Positions 8,720-17,793 are shown, counted from the first letter of the stretch. The stretch is 64,000 nt of DNA from Bacteroidota bacterium (GCA_019638705.1 JAHBTI010000003.1:124001-188000); one strand, 5' to 3'. The notes: a model not told the origin generated them from the letters alone. Numbers and translations are program-made.

Positions 8720-9850
8720 TTACAAACGCTGCGCCATTTGCACAACCATTTTATTTTTCCATTCAACAAACGTTCCGTCCATTATTTTTTTGCGTGCTTC
8801 TTTTACCAACCACAGATAAAAACCGAGATTATGAACGCTCGCAATTTGCGCGGCTAATAATTCGTTGCAAACCAACAAATGTCGTAAATAGGCTTTTGTG
8901 TATTCTTTATCCACATAGGTTGTTCCGTTTTCATCTAATACCGAAAAATCATTTTTCCATTTTTCGTTGCGAATGTTGATGATGCCGTTTTGCGTAAACA
9001 ACAAGCCGTGTCGCGCATTGCGTGTCGGCATCACACAATCAAACATATCAATGCCCAAAGCTATGCTCTCTAAAATATTTGCGGGAGTACCCACGCCCAT
9101 TAAATAACGCGGTTTGTCTTTGGGTAAAATGTTGGTAACAACTTCGGTCATGGCATACATTTCTTCGGCAGGTTCGCCCACGCTTAATCCGCCAATGGCA
9201 TTGCCAAAACAATTTTTTTCTGCAACAAATTCTGCCGACTGAATGCGCAAATCTTTATATACACTCCCCTGAACAATCGGGAACAAAGCCTGCCCGTAAC
9301 CATACTTTGGCTGCGTTTCATCAAAACGTTTTATGCAGCGTTCCAACCAGCGGTGCGTGAGTGCCAATGAGTTTTTTGCGTAATTATATTCGCATGGATA
9401 GGGCGTACATTCATCAAATGCCATAATAATATCCGCGCCGATTGTGCGCTCAATATCCATAACGCTTTCAGGCGAAAAAAAATGTGTGCTGCCGTCAATA
9501 TGACTTTTAAAGGTTGCGCCCTCTTCACTCAATTTACGTTGCGCCGCCAGCGAAAAAATCTGATACCCGCCGCTGTCGGTTAAAACAGGTTTGTCCCAAC
9601 CGTTGAATTTGTGCAAGCCGCCCGCGCTTTCAATAATTTCAATTCCGGGACGTAAATACAAATGATACGTATTTCCTAAAATAATTTGTGCCTGAATATC
9701 ATGTTTCAGTTCGCGCTGATGAACACCTTTTACCGTACCTGCCGTGCCCACAGGCATAAAAATCGGAGTTTCAATGTGTCCGTGTTCCGTTTCCAACAAA
9801 CCTGCGCGGGCTTTGGTAGCGGTGTCTGTATGTAATAAAGAAAATTTCAA
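8720..9850 (-). CDS. tgt: Queuine/preQ1 tRNA-ribosyltransferase
   Basis: A 376-residue protein of normal length. It swaps guanine-34 of tRNAs with GUN anticodons for a queuosine precursor. Visible are the acid/base Asp in TDSGGYQIFS (Asp92), the nucleophile Asp in MFDCVMPTRNARHG (Asp271) and GGLSVGEP. The usual zinc loop (Cys-x-Cys-x2-Cys) is replaced by DENGTTYVDKEY at 306-317, while the fourth ligand region SVHNLGFYLWL (His340) is present. I recall that loss of these cysteines is shared by many Bacteroidota Tgt proteins. The catalytic residues are intact, so activity is expected. Confidence 0.92.
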   Translation of the reverse strand: MKFSLLHTDTATKARAGLLETEHGHIETPIFMPVGTAGTVKGVHQRELKHDIQAQIILGNTYHLYLRPGIEIIESAGGLHKFNGWDKPVLTDSGGYQIFSLAAQRKLSEEGATFKSHIDGSTHFFSPESVMDIERTIGADIIMAFDECTPYPCEYNYAKNSLALTHRWLERCIKRFDETQPKYGYGQALFPIVQGSVYKDLRIQSAEFVAEKNCFGNAIGGLSVGEPAEEMYAMTEVVTNILPKDKPRYLMGVGTPANILESIALGIDMFDCVMPTRNARHGLLFTQNGIINIRNEKWKNDFSVLDENGTTYVDKEYTKAYLRHLLVCNELLAAQIASVHNLGFYLWLVKEARKKIMDGTFVEWKNKMVVQMAQRL

Positions 9851-9934
9851 GCGATTGCAAAGTTATAGTAAAAAAGCAATGTTGAACATTACAAGTTACA
9901 CAAATCAGGATTTAGAATTTTGTGCTTACAACTT

Positions 9935-11113
9935 TTACTCCAACAGTTGAATATCCCCTACCGCGTTTCCTGCAATGCCTTTAATAGAGCCGTAAAACTG
10001 TGTGGTGTTCAACAGCACCTTGTCTAATTGCTTTTCGCGCTCTTTCCAAATTTTTTCCATTGAAATTTTTTCGCGGGTAATGCCGTCTTTCAATGCCATA
10101 AAGCCTTCTACAATGGCTTCCACATTTTGACGAAACTCGTTTCCTGTCAAATAATTGTACAACATTTGCATTTTGTCGCCTTTGTTTTCTTGGCTCACCA
10201 ATGCGTTGTTCACACGAATTAAACTGTCGCGCAACAAAAACGACAACGCCTTCACTTCACCGAAACGGCAAATCCAAACACCGTCTTTAAAACCAAATGC
10301 GTCCATATCTTTTGGCAGGGCTTCGGTTACAATCACGGCAATATCGGCTTGCTGCGCACGCATATCGTTTTTTAATTTTTCAATCCATTCGCCGGTAAAA
10401 CTTTTGGTACGTTTACTTTCGTAAATAATTTTTCCGCACACCTGCGCCAAATTGTTTTTTACGGTTTGTATGCAATCTGCACCACGCACGCCTTTTGCTA
10501 CTTCATCAATGCTGTCAAAGGGAAAAGCTGTGCGCAACAATTCTTCCAAAGCCAATTCCTGAACTTCACCTTGCAGTTGCATACTGCCTTGTTCGGCTTT
10601 GCGCTGCATTTCTTCAATCAATTTTTTTTGGTCAGAGAGTTGTTTTTCGTATTCTTTAAATTGTAAAGCATTGCGCTCTTGTTCCTGTTTTTTTATGGCT
10701 TCGGCAATGGTGTTACGTTCTTCATTCAACTTTTTTTGCAGGGCAATTTCCAGTTCGGCTTCTTTATCTTTTAATGCCTGTTCTTTTTTCAAAAATTCCA
10801 CTTCTCTTTGAATGGCAGTTTTCAGCTTTTCTTCGTTGTTCGCATTAATTTCACGCAACGATTTTAATTGAGCTTCAAAATCGGTGCTGATGTTTTTGCG
10901 CAGGGTTTCTTCAATGTTAAGTTTTTGCTTTTCCAACTGCTCTTTCAACTGCAAACTGAAAGTTTCTTCTTTCTTTTTAAATTCTTCTTCGCGTTTACTT
11001 TGCCATTCTTTAGCCTTTTGGTTCAGTTCTTTTTGAACTTCATCTCTAAAGGCATCAGTCGCTTCAAACTCTTGGCTGCAACTCGGGCATTTTATGGTTG
11101 ATTTATTACTCAT
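9935..11113 (-). CDS. DUF2130 domain-containing protein
   Basis: A 392-residue cytoplasmic protein. The N terminus has a CPSC zinc-ribbon-like motif (residues 9-12) with no obvious second half. A Glu/Lys-rich coiled coil spans about residues 25-190, and the C-terminal half is a DUF2130 domain, including GEVQELALEELL and DCIQTVKNNL. DUF2130 proteins resemble coiled-coil-fused nuclease-like folds (a GEVQ..E/Y..K core), but their role is not established. No partner genes are adjacent; it is upstream of tgt by 84 bases on the same strand. Confidence 0.75.
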   Translation of the reverse strand: MSNKSTIKCPSCSQEFEATDAFRDEVQKELNQKAKEWQSKREEEFKKKEETFSLQLKEQLEKQKLNIEETLRKNISTDFEAQLKSLREINANNEEKLKTAIQREVEFLKKEQALKDKEAELEIALQKKLNEERNTIAEAIKKQEQERNALQFKEYEKQLSDQKKLIEEMQRKAEQGSMQLQGEVQELALEELLRTAFPFDSIDEVAKGVRGADCIQTVKNNLAQVCGKIIYESKRTKSFTGEWIEKLKNDMRAQQADIAVIVTEALPKDMDAFGFKDGVWICRFGEVKALSFLLRDSLIRVNNALVSQENKGDKMQMLYNYLTGNEFRQNVEAIVEGFMALKDGITREKISMEKIWKEREKQLDKVLLNTTQFYGSIKGIAGNAVGDIQLLE

Positions 11114-11230
11114 AACAAAACACTATTCTGTGTAAATTTATCATTTAAAGAGATTTAATTTAAGGCGATTTTTAAACATGAAATGAGTGATTTTTGTAAA
11201 CCAAAGCGTTAGCTCTGCTCTTATCAACGC

Positions 11231-12373
11231 TCAAAACACTGCCACTACCTCATCTCTCAAATTATATCGGCTGCTCATTACTTCGCCGTAAGCCCCTGCG
11301 CTGCGAATGGCAATTAAATTTCCGCGCTGCATTTCGGGCAACATAAGGGCTTTGCCGAAACAATCGCTGCTTTCGCATATTGGACCAACCACATCGTATT
11401 TTTCTGTTTTTCCATTCGGGTTACTCAAATTTTCAATTTTGTGAAAAGCCTGATACAATGCGGGGCGCAAGAGTTCGGTCATGCCCGCATCTAAAATGGC
11501 GAAGTTAGTGTTAATGCCTTTTTTAATGTACAACACGCGGCTGATTAAACTTCCGCATTGGGCTACGATGCAACGCCCCAATTCAAAATGAATGTGTTGT
11601 TCGGTTTGCGTTTCCAAAAAATCTCTGAACACATTAAAGTAGCTTTCAAAATCAACAATGGCGTGTGTGTCAGGTTCGGTGTAATTTACACCCAAACCTC
11701 CGCCCAAATTCAAATGCTGCGGAAAAAATCCCTGCTGAATAAAATGTTTGTTGATTTCGTTCACACGCAAACACAAATTTTTAAACGCGCTTAAATCCTG
11801 AATTTGCGAACCAATGTGAAAATGTAAACCGATAAAATTCAAATGCGCAGATTTTTTTATTTCCTCAAACACTTGTTCAAATTCATAAGGGTTTATTCCG
11901 AATTTATTTTCTTCCAAACCTGTGGTAATGTATTTGTGCGTGTGTGCGTCCACATTGGGATTGATACGCAAAGCAATATTGGCTTTTACGTTTTTGTTTT
12001 TCGCTAATTCATTCAACACTTGCAATTCGTGGATACTTTCTACATTGAAACAAAAAATAGAATTATCTAAGGCAAAATTTATTTCTTTATCACTTTTACC
12101 AACGCCTGCAAATACAATGTCGCTGCTCTTGAAACCGATTTCAACAGCGCGTTTCACTTCGTTGCCGCTCACACAATCAGCACCAAAACCCGCTTCTTTT
12201 ATTAAGTTCAAAATTTTGGGATTTGCGTTTGCTTTCAGCGCATAATGAATGTGATAATTTTTTTTGTTTGCCTGTTTAATTGCTTCAATGGTTTTTTGCA
12301 GCAAGTCTAAATTGTAGTAATAGAAAGGCGTTTCAAGCGATTGAAATTTTTGTATGGTATTTTCGTTAAACAT
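11231..12373 (-). CDS. lysA: Diaminopimelate decarboxylase
   Basis: A 380-residue PLP enzyme that makes L-lysine from meso-diaminopimelate. The PLP lysine lies in HYALKANANP (Lys47 counted from the chosen start); HFHIGSQ, GGGLGVNY, ELGRCIVA and CESSDCFGK mark the substrate and PLP sites. The frame is open to 12445, but the bases beyond about 12395 are a palindromic repeat, so ATG at 12373 (MFNENTIQKFQ) is preferred; ATG at 12400 is the alternative. lysC lies upstream on the same strand and dapF elsewhere in the window. Confidence 0.9.
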   Translation of the reverse strand: MFNENTIQKFQSLETPFYYYNLDLLQKTIEAIKQANKKNYHIHYALKANANPKILNLIKEAGFGADCVSGNEVKRAVEIGFKSSDIVFAGVGKSDKEINFALDNSIFCFNVESIHELQVLNELAKNKNVKANIALRINPNVDAHTHKYITTGLEENKFGINPYEFEQVFEEIKKSAHLNFIGLHFHIGSQIQDLSAFKNLCLRVNEINKHFIQQGFFPQHLNLGGGLGVNYTEPDTHAIVDFESYFNVFRDFLETQTEQHIHFELGRCIVAQCGSLISRVLYIKKGINTNFAILDAGMTELLRPALYQAFHKIENLSNPNGKTEKYDVVGPICESSDCFGKALMLPEMQRGNLIAIRSAGAYGEVMSSRYNLRDEVVAVF

Positions 12374-12394
12374 AATTTTCGTTTTTTGTACATC

Positions 12395-12499
12395 TGTCAT
12401 TTCGAGTAGCCGACGATAGGAGGCGTATCGAGAAATGATTTCCATTAAACAGTTCTCGATACGATTTGCAAAGAGGCAGCAAACCTACTCGAACTGACA
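12395..12499. repeat. REP-like extended palindrome
   Basis: Outer arms TGTCATTTCGAGTAG (12395-12409) and CTACTCGAACTGACA (12485-12499) are inverted repeats matching at 14 of 15 positions. Inner arms CGTATCGAGAA (12424-12434) and TTCTCGATACG (12453-12463) match perfectly. The whole 105-base unit can fold into a long interrupted hairpin. It lies between lysA and lysC and reads through as spurious codons in front of lysA. Its form resembles REP/BIME elements that are scattered in many copies in Bacteroidota genomes; only this copy was noticed here. Confidence 0.75.
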
Positions 12500-12550
12500 G
12501 CACATTTTCAATTTTAAATTATCAATGTTCAATGTTACTTTTTTATAAAA

Positions 12551-13870
12551 TCAATAATTAAACAGCCCTTTATTCAACGCTTGCAAGGCTTCTTTCTTTA
12601 AACTTCCGTCCACCAATACCGAAATATTGTTTGCACTTCCGCCATACGATACCATGCGCAAAGGCACGTCTTTCAGGGCTTCCAGCACTTTGTAACCATA
12701 GCCCGATTTTCCTTTCGGCAACTGACCAACGATACAAATAATACTTTGGTTTTCGTCAATTTCCACTTGCGCAATTTCTTTCAGTTCTTTAATAATTGCT
12801 TCCAAGTTTTTGTTGTTGTCAATGGTGAGTGAAACCGCCACTTCGCTTGTCGTAATCATGTCAATCGGGGTTTTGTAGCGTTCAAAAATTTCAAACACGG
12901 CACGCAAAAAACCGTAAGCCAACAACATTCGGTCGCTACGCACGGTAATTGCCGTAATACCGTCTTTTGCCGCCACCGCTTTCACGCCCTCTTGCGTAGA
13001 AACGTTGTCAATCAATGTTCCTGCGGCTTCGGGTTGCATGGTGTTTTTTAATCGCACGGGAATGTTGCGTTTTTTTGCAGGCAAAATGCAAGTAGGGTGC
13101 AAAATTTTCGCGCCGAAATAGGCTAACTCCGCCGCTTCGTCAAAACTTAATTTACTAATCGGGTGAGTTTTATTTACCACACGCGGGTCGTTGTTGTGCA
13201 TACCGTCAATGTCCGTCCAAATCTGAATTTCAGGGCTGCGGATTGCCGCGCCAACAATGCTTGCCGTGTAATCGCTGCCGCCGCGTTTTAAGTTATCAAT
13301 CTCGCCAAAAGAATTGCGGCAAATGTAACCTTGTGTGATAAACAAATTTTCGTTCGGGAATTTTTTCAGTTCTTCGGAAAGATATGTTTCAATGTAAGCC
13401 ATGTCGGGTTCGTCATTCGTGTCCAAACGCATAAAATTGAGCGCAGGCAGCAAAACCGAACTTACGCCAAATTCCTCCAAATAGTAGTGAAACAGGGCGG
13501 TGCTCAACAATTCGCCTTGCGCCAAGATTGCTTTTTCTTCGTTAGCGGTAAACATATCCAGCGTAAAAGCCTGCAAATAATTAAAATGATTTTCAATTAA
13601 CTCTTTTGCTTTGCTCAAGGAATTTTCTTTGGAATACAATTCAGAAATTTCTTTCTTGTATTTTTCTTTCAGTTCGTTAATTAATTGCTTTGACTTTTCG
13701 GTTTCCTTGCTGTACAAGGCTTCGCAAATTTCTACCAATTTGTTGGTAGTGCCACTCATGGCACTTAATACCACAATTTTTGGCGTGGGGTTTACGGTGA
13801 GTTTCACCAAATCTTTTATACGTTGTGCAGAACCTACGCTTGTTCCGCCGAATTTCATAACAAGAAACAT
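12551..13870 (-). CDS. lysC: Aspartokinase
   Basis: A 439-residue monofunctional aspartate kinase, the first step of the aspartate family (lysine/DAP, threonine, methionine). VMKFGGTSVGSAQRI is the kinase signature at the N terminus, followed by RGGSDYTASIVGAAI and WTDIDGMHNNDPR. Two ACT domains lie in the last 150 residues (ITAITVRSDRML, then QSIICIVGQLP), so feedback regulation is expected. It precedes lysA on the same strand by about 180 bases with the palindromic repeat between them. Confidence 0.92.
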   Translation of the reverse strand: MFLVMKFGGTSVGSAQRIKDLVKLTVNPTPKIVVLSAMSGTTNKLVEICEALYSKETEKSKQLINELKEKYKKEISELYSKENSLSKAKELIENHFNYLQAFTLDMFTANEEKAILAQGELLSTALFHYYLEEFGVSSVLLPALNFMRLDTNDEPDMAYIETYLSEELKKFPNENLFITQGYICRNSFGEIDNLKRGGSDYTASIVGAAIRSPEIQIWTDIDGMHNNDPRVVNKTHPISKLSFDEAAELAYFGAKILHPTCILPAKKRNIPVRLKNTMQPEAAGTLIDNVSTQEGVKAVAAKDGITAITVRSDRMLLAYGFLRAVFEIFERYKTPIDMITTSEVAVSLTIDNNKNLEAIIKELKEIAQVEIDENQSIICIVGQLPKGKSGYGYKVLEALKDVPLRMVSYGGSANNISVLVDGSLKKEALQALNKGLFNY

Positions 13871-13882
13871 AATTTTATAAAT

Positions 13883-13920
13883 AAATTCTTAAATTCTAAT
13901 CTCTAAATTCTAAAATCTAA
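13883..13920. repeat. AT-rich TAAATTCTAAAATCTAA spacer repeat
   Basis: The same low-complexity family as 5401-5432, in the opposite orientation. It occupies the spacer upstream of lysC. The rest of 13871-14182 holds the hairpin at 13972-14012 and tRNA-Glu; no gene is seen there. Confidence 0.35.
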
Positions 13921-13971
13921 TTAGGCTGTGAGTAAATAAATCTGTCCCCTATACCATCCCCCGAAAATTCA

Positions 13972-14012
13972 AATCCCCTGTAATTACCAGTATTACAGGG
14001 GATTGTTTTTTT
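13972..14012. terminator. Strong hairpin with T-run next to tRNA-Glu
   Basis: Arms AATCCCCTGTAAT (13972-13984) and ATTACAGGGGATT (13992-14004) pair perfectly around a 7-base loop. The best T-run (14006-14012) is on the plus strand; on the minus strand the hairpin sits directly behind tRNA-Glu with a weaker TTTGAATTTT tail. It probably ends the leftward tRNA transcript and may act in both directions. Confidence 0.65.
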
Positions 14013-14015
14013 GTG

Positions 14016-14087
14016 TAGCCCGTACGGGAATCGAACCCGTGTTTCGTCCGTGAAAGGGACGCGTCCTAACCCCTAGACGAACGGGCC
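14016..14087 (-). tRNA. tRNA-Glu (anticodon TTC)
   Basis: Read on the minus strand the sequence starts GGCCCGTTCGTCTAGGGG, has the anticodon loop CTTTCAC (TTC), the T-arm GGTTCGATTCC, and an acceptor ending ACGGGCT plus A. The 7-base acceptor stem pairs with one G-U at its end. CCA is not encoded. It is a single tRNA, with a hairpin behind it. Confidence 0.95.
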
Positions 14088-14182
14088 AAATCTTAAAATT
14101 TGGAGCGGCAAAACTACTGATTTATTTACATCTCACAAAAATTATTTTGCTTTTTTTATGTTCACTTGTGTTTGCGCGGGGT

Positions 14183-15556
14183 TTAAAACACAGCGTACAA
14201 CAAACGCCCGATTAAAAAATAAATGGTAATGCCGATAATGTCGTTGAGTGTGGTTACAAACGGACCTGTGGCGAGGGCGGGGTTTATTTTGAATTTGTTC
14301 ATAGTTAAAGGAACAAATGTGCCTAAAAAAGAGGCGCACAAAATTACGGTAAGCAAGGCTATGCTTACGGTTGCGGCAAGCTGCCAGTCTTCTATTAAAA
14401 AAGCATAACTCCAAATTAAAGCAGAACAAATCAGTCCGTTAATTAAACCAACGCCAAGCTCTTTAAATAATTTTGGTGTAATGTTATCGCCAAGCAAGGT
14501 ATTATTTGCCAAACCTTGCACAATAATGGCGCTGCTTTGCACGCCAACGTTTCCGCCCATAGCGCCAATTAAAGGAATAAAAAATGCCATTTCGGGGTGA
14601 ATTTGAATTTGTGCTTCGTAACTTCCAATAATTCTTGAACCTATAATGCCGCCACACATACCCACCAACAACCACGGAATACGCGCTCTTGACAAACGCC
14701 AAATATGGTCGTTAGTGTCCACATCGTCAGAAATACCGCTCATGCGCTGAATGTTTTCATCGGCGGTTTCTTTAATCACATCCACCACATCGTCAATGGT
14801 AATGCGCCCTACAAGTCTTCCTAACTGGTCAACCACAGGCAACATTACTAAATCGTATTTATGCATTATGTCGGCAACTTCTTCGGTGGTGGCACTTGTT
14901 TTTACCGAGCGAATATCAGGCTCATATATTTCTTCTATTCTTGCAAGCGGGTGAGAGATGATGAGTTTTTTCAGGGAAAGTATGCCTATTAACCGTTCGT
15001 TGTTATCCAACACATACACGGCATACATGGTATCTACATTATCGGTTTGTTTGCGAATTTCTTCAATACATTGCGATACGGTTTCAAAAGCATACACACT
15101 CACCAACTCCTTTGCCATAAGCGAGCCTGCCGTGCCTTCCTGGTAATTAATCAGTTCGGCAATGTCGCTGGCTTGCTCAATGTCTTCAATGTGCGAAAGC
15201 ACCTCTTCCTGAATTTCTTGGGGGAGTTCAGAAATCACGTCAGCCGCATCATCGCTCTCCATGTTGTCCAACTGCTCGGCAATTTCTTTGCTGCTGAACG
15301 TTGCTAAAAGTTCTTCGCGCTTTTCTTCGTCTAATTCCAACAACACATTTGGGGCGGTTTCCTCATCAAGTAATTCGTAGATGTAAGCTGCCTGCTCTAA
15401 ATTGAGTTGATTGATAATTTGAGCAATATCGGGCGGGTACAGTTCATGCAACTGCGTGTTGAGAAAATCGTTGTTTTTCTCATCAATAGCCTGTTTCAGG
15501 CTGTCAAGAATATCCGTTGTCAGCTCAAACTGCATAATTTCTTGCAAAAAAGACAT
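14183..15556 (-). CDS. mgtE: Magnesium transporter MgtE
   Basis: A 457-residue protein with the full MgtE layout: an N-terminal superhelical domain (ELYPPDIAQIINQL, LLATFSSKEIAEQLDNMESDDAADVISELP), two CBS domains (about residues 135-260), the plug helix, and five C-terminal transmembrane helices with the pore segment MGGNVGVQSSAIIVQGL. It is a magnesium-gated Mg2+ channel in the inner membrane; the cytosolic domains close it when internal Mg2+ is high. MSFLQ is the chosen start; the second Met (residue 8) is possible. Confidence 0.92.
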   Translation of the reverse strand: MSFLQEIMQFELTTDILDSLKQAIDEKNNDFLNTQLHELYPPDIAQIINQLNLEQAAYIYELLDEETAPNVLLELDEEKREELLATFSSKEIAEQLDNMESDDAADVISELPQEIQEEVLSHIEDIEQASDIAELINYQEGTAGSLMAKELVSVYAFETVSQCIEEIRKQTDNVDTMYAVYVLDNNERLIGILSLKKLIISHPLARIEEIYEPDIRSVKTSATTEEVADIMHKYDLVMLPVVDQLGRLVGRITIDDVVDVIKETADENIQRMSGISDDVDTNDHIWRLSRARIPWLLVGMCGGIIGSRIIGSYEAQIQIHPEMAFFIPLIGAMGGNVGVQSSAIIVQGLANNTLLGDNITPKLFKELGVGLINGLICSALIWSYAFLIEDWQLAATVSIALLTVILCASFLGTFVPLTMNKFKINPALATGPFVTTLNDIIGITIYFLIGRLLYAVF

Positions 15557-15671
15557 GGCAAAAGTAAAGAAATTAAAACCCTGCTGAAACTTTTTTGACT
15601 TTTTGTTAGAAGTCTTTGCTTAAAAAATGAGGTGAGATTGAAATACAAAAAATTAGCATCTTTGCCACGTT

Positions 15672-16568
15672 TTGTCAAAAGCAGCCAAAGGACATATTGC
15701 GCTCTTTGTAGTTCAAATTATTTACGCGCTCAATTATTCTTTTGCCAAAGATTTAATGCCTGCCTTTATGAACCCCATGAGCATTGTGGTGTGTCGTGTA
15801 ACCGTTTCGGCAATTTTATTTTGGTTGCTTTCTTTATTCGTAAAAACACAAAAAATTGAAAGGAAAGATTTTTTGAAATTATTTTGGCTGGCTCTTTTCG
15901 GGGTGTGTCTTAACCAAGTGTTTTTTATGTATGGACTTTATTACACTACACCCATTAACTCCGCAATCATCATGATTTCAAACCCCGTTTTTGTTTTGAT
16001 TATTACTTTAATTGTTTTTAAAACGCGCATTCGTTTCATGCAAATAATTGGCTTGGCTTTTGCAATTACAGGCGCAGTCATGATTTTACGTTATCGCGGA
16101 AATTTTGAAGTAGGCAGCGAAACTATTCTTGGCGATGTACTCACTTTAATCAATTCTATTTTTTGGGGACTTTTTATTGTTACGGCAAAACCAATTATGC
16201 AGAAATACAATACCATTTCTGTTATGCGTTGGGTGTTTTTATTCGGAAGCATTTATGTTTTACCTTTTGGTGTTGATGATATGATTGATACCAATTGGTC
16301 AAATTTCACCGCCCATGCTTGGTTTTCAATAGGCTTTGTGGTTATTGCCACAACGTTTGTTGCCTACCTTTTAAATGTGTACGGATTGGAAACATTAAGT
16401 GCCGAAACCGTGAGCGCGTATATTTATATGCAGCCTTTACTTGCAGCTTTGTTTGCCATTATTGGCGGAAAAGACGTGATGACTACCACAAAATTAATTT
16501 CGGGGATATTTATAATTTTCGGCTTATACTTGCTGAATATAAAAACAAAAAAATCAGAACATGATTAA
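15672..16568 (+). CDS. EamA/DMT-family transporter
   Basis: A 298-residue membrane protein with ten predicted transmembrane helices in two EamA repeats. VVQIIYALNYSFAKDLM is the first helix, and the later GLETLSAETVSAYIYMQPLLAALFAII is a typical second-repeat signature. It exports or imports small metabolites; the substrate is unknown. The only start that keeps helix 1 is the TTG at 15672. A near-consensus -7 box (CATCTTTG, 15657-15664) lies just before it, which suggests a leaderless or near-leaderless mRNA. It overlaps yicC by 8 bases. Confidence 0.82.
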   Translation: MSKAAKGHIALFVVQIIYALNYSFAKDLMPAFMNPMSIVVCRVTVSAILFWLLSLFVKTQKIERKDFLKLFWLALFGVCLNQVFFMYGLYYTTPINSAIIMISNPVFVLIITLIVFKTRIRFMQIIGLAFAITGAVMILRYRGNFEVGSETILGDVLTLINSIFWGLFIVTAKPIMQKYNTISVMRWVFLFGSIYVLPFGVDDMIDTNWSNFTAHAWFSIGFVVIATTFVAYLLNVYGLETLSAETVSAYIYMQPLLAALFAIIGGKDVMTTTKLISGIFIIFGLYLLNIKTKKSEHD

Positions 16569-17430
16569 ATCAATGACGGGCTTCGGAAAAGCCTCACTTG
16601 AACTGAACGACAAAACCATTAACGTTGAAATTCGTTCACTAAACAGCAAGAACGCAGATATTAGTTTGCGCTTATCATCTTCACTTCGCAATTACGAACT
16701 GGAATTACGCAACGAACTCTCAAAACAATTGGAGCGCGGTAAAATTGATTTGAGCATTTACATTGAAAGCAAAGCCGCCGAAACGCCCGTTGAAATAAAT
16801 ATTGATTTGGCAAAAGCATATTACGCGCAATTAAAAAATTTAGCGCAAGTCTTAAACGAGCCTTTGCAGGAAGCTGTTTCGCAGGTGCTGCGTTTTCCTG
16901 ACGTGATGAAAAATGAACGCAAAGAAGCCGATGAAAACGAATGGAAACAAATAAAAAAATGTATTGATTTAGCCATTTCTCAACTCAATAATTTCCGCGA
17001 AGCCGAAGGGAAATCAATACAAAAAGATTTTGAAGAACGTTTGGGCAAAACTGAACATTGTTTGGAAGAAATTAAAAAGTTAGACACGCTGCGCACCACC
17101 GCCATTAAAGAACGCATTAAAAATAATTTGGCAGAAACAATCGGCTTGGATAAAATTGATAAAAACCGTTTGGAGCAGGAATTGATTTACTACATTGAAA
17201 AATTAGACATCAACGAAGAAAAAGTACGCCTCAAAACCCATTTGGATTATTTTAAAGAAACCTGCAAAGAAAATTCCGCAGGAAGAAAATTAAATTTCAT
17301 CAGTCAGGAAATTGGGCGCGAAATAAACACAATCGGCTCTAAAGCCAACGATGCCGCCATTCAAAAACTCGTAGTATTAATGAAAGACGAGTTGGAAAAA
17401 ATTAAAGAACAATCAAATAATGTGTTGTAA
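16561..17430 (+). CDS. yicC: YicC/YloC family endoribonuclease
   Basis: A 289-residue protein of normal length, with the family start IKSMTGFGKASLE, then EIRSLNSKNADISLRL and the C-terminal EIGREINTIGSKANDAAIQKLVVLMKDELEKIKEQ. YicC proteins are now known as endoribonucleases. Its ATG overlaps the end of the EamA gene, so the two are translationally coupled. In many Bacteroidota yicC is followed by gmk; here a toxin-antitoxin pair and an OmpA gene follow instead. Confidence 0.9.
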   Translation: MIKSMTGFGKASLELNDKTINVEIRSLNSKNADISLRLSSSLRNYELELRNELSKQLERGKIDLSIYIESKAAETPVEINIDLAKAYYAQLKNLAQVLNEPLQEAVSQVLRFPDVMKNERKEADENEWKQIKKCIDLAISQLNNFREAEGKSIQKDFEERLGKTEHCLEEIKKLDTLRTTAIKERIKNNLAETIGLDKIDKNRLEQELIYYIEKLDINEEKVRLKTHLDYFKETCKENSAGRKLNFISQEIGREINTIGSKANDAAIQKLVVLMKDELEKIKEQSNNVL

Positions 17431-17432
17431 CT

Positions 17433-17453
17433 ATGAAAACATCAATCTTCCTC
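17433..17453 (+). repeat. Near copy of the start of the OmpA/PD40 gene, left of the MntA/HepT pair
   Basis: These 21 bases, beginning with an ATG, match the first 21 bases of the OmpA/PD40 gene at 18115-18135 at 18 positions; the last 11 (CAATCTTCCTC) are identical. The frame started here, MKTSIFLIQNSFSLSL, resembles a signal peptide and then stops. It sits 2 bases after yicC, where the OmpA gene would start if the mntA-hepT pair were absent. Confidence 0.55.
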
Positions 17454-17472
17454 ATACAAAACAGTTTTTCGT

Positions 17473-17480
17473 TATCTTTA
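17473..17480 (+). promoter_or_regulatory. Candidate -7 box (TATCTTTA) for mntA-hepT
   Basis: It matches TAnnTTTG except the last base and lies 16 bases before the mntA start codon, directly behind the duplicated gene start. The cassette therefore appears to carry its own promoter. Confidence 0.4.
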
Positions 17481-17496
17481 AAACCAAAACGAACAA

Positions 17497-17793
17497 ATGT
17501 CGTCAGTAGAAAAAAATAAAATCATGCAAACCATCGTTGATTACCTTAAAAATTACAAGGTGATTGAGGTTGGTTTTTTCGGCTCGTTTATGCGCGATGA
17601 GATGAACGCTGACAGCGACATTGATATTTTGGTTAAATATAACAGAGGCACAACCTTGTTTGACATTGTGAAAATGAAAATGGACTTAACCGAAAAAACA
17701 GGAAGAAACATTGATTTGGTTGATAAAGAAGCTGTGTTCCCGAAAGTAATGGAATACATACAAAAAGACCTGAAAACGGTTTATCATGCTTAA
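17497..17793 (+). CDS. mntA: MntA-type minimal nucleotidyltransferase (antitoxin)
   Basis: A 98-residue nucleotidyltransferase with the complete GSX10DXD active site: GS at residues 29-30 and D41-I-D43 within GFFGSFMRDEMNADSDIDILV. In MntA/HepT systems this protein AMPylates the partner ribonuclease HepT on a tyrosine near its active site and so neutralises it. The downstream hepT overlaps by 8 bases, as usual. The pair lies between yicC and the OmpA gene and looks like an insertion because the OmpA gene start is partly duplicated upstream. Confidence 0.85.
   Translation: MSSVEKNKIMQTIVDYLKNYKVIEVGFFGSFMRDEMNADSDIDILVKYNRGTTLFDIVKMKMDLTEKTGRNIDLVDKEAVFPKVMEYIQKDLKTVYHA

Noticed and set aside
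12374-12445. N-terminal extension of LysA
   Set aside because: The extra codons are part of a palindromic repeat and do not resemble the family; the start at 12373 fits better.
13331-13880. Plus-strand open frames inside lysC
   Set aside because: They are shadows of the lysC reading frame, with no family similarity or plausible start region.
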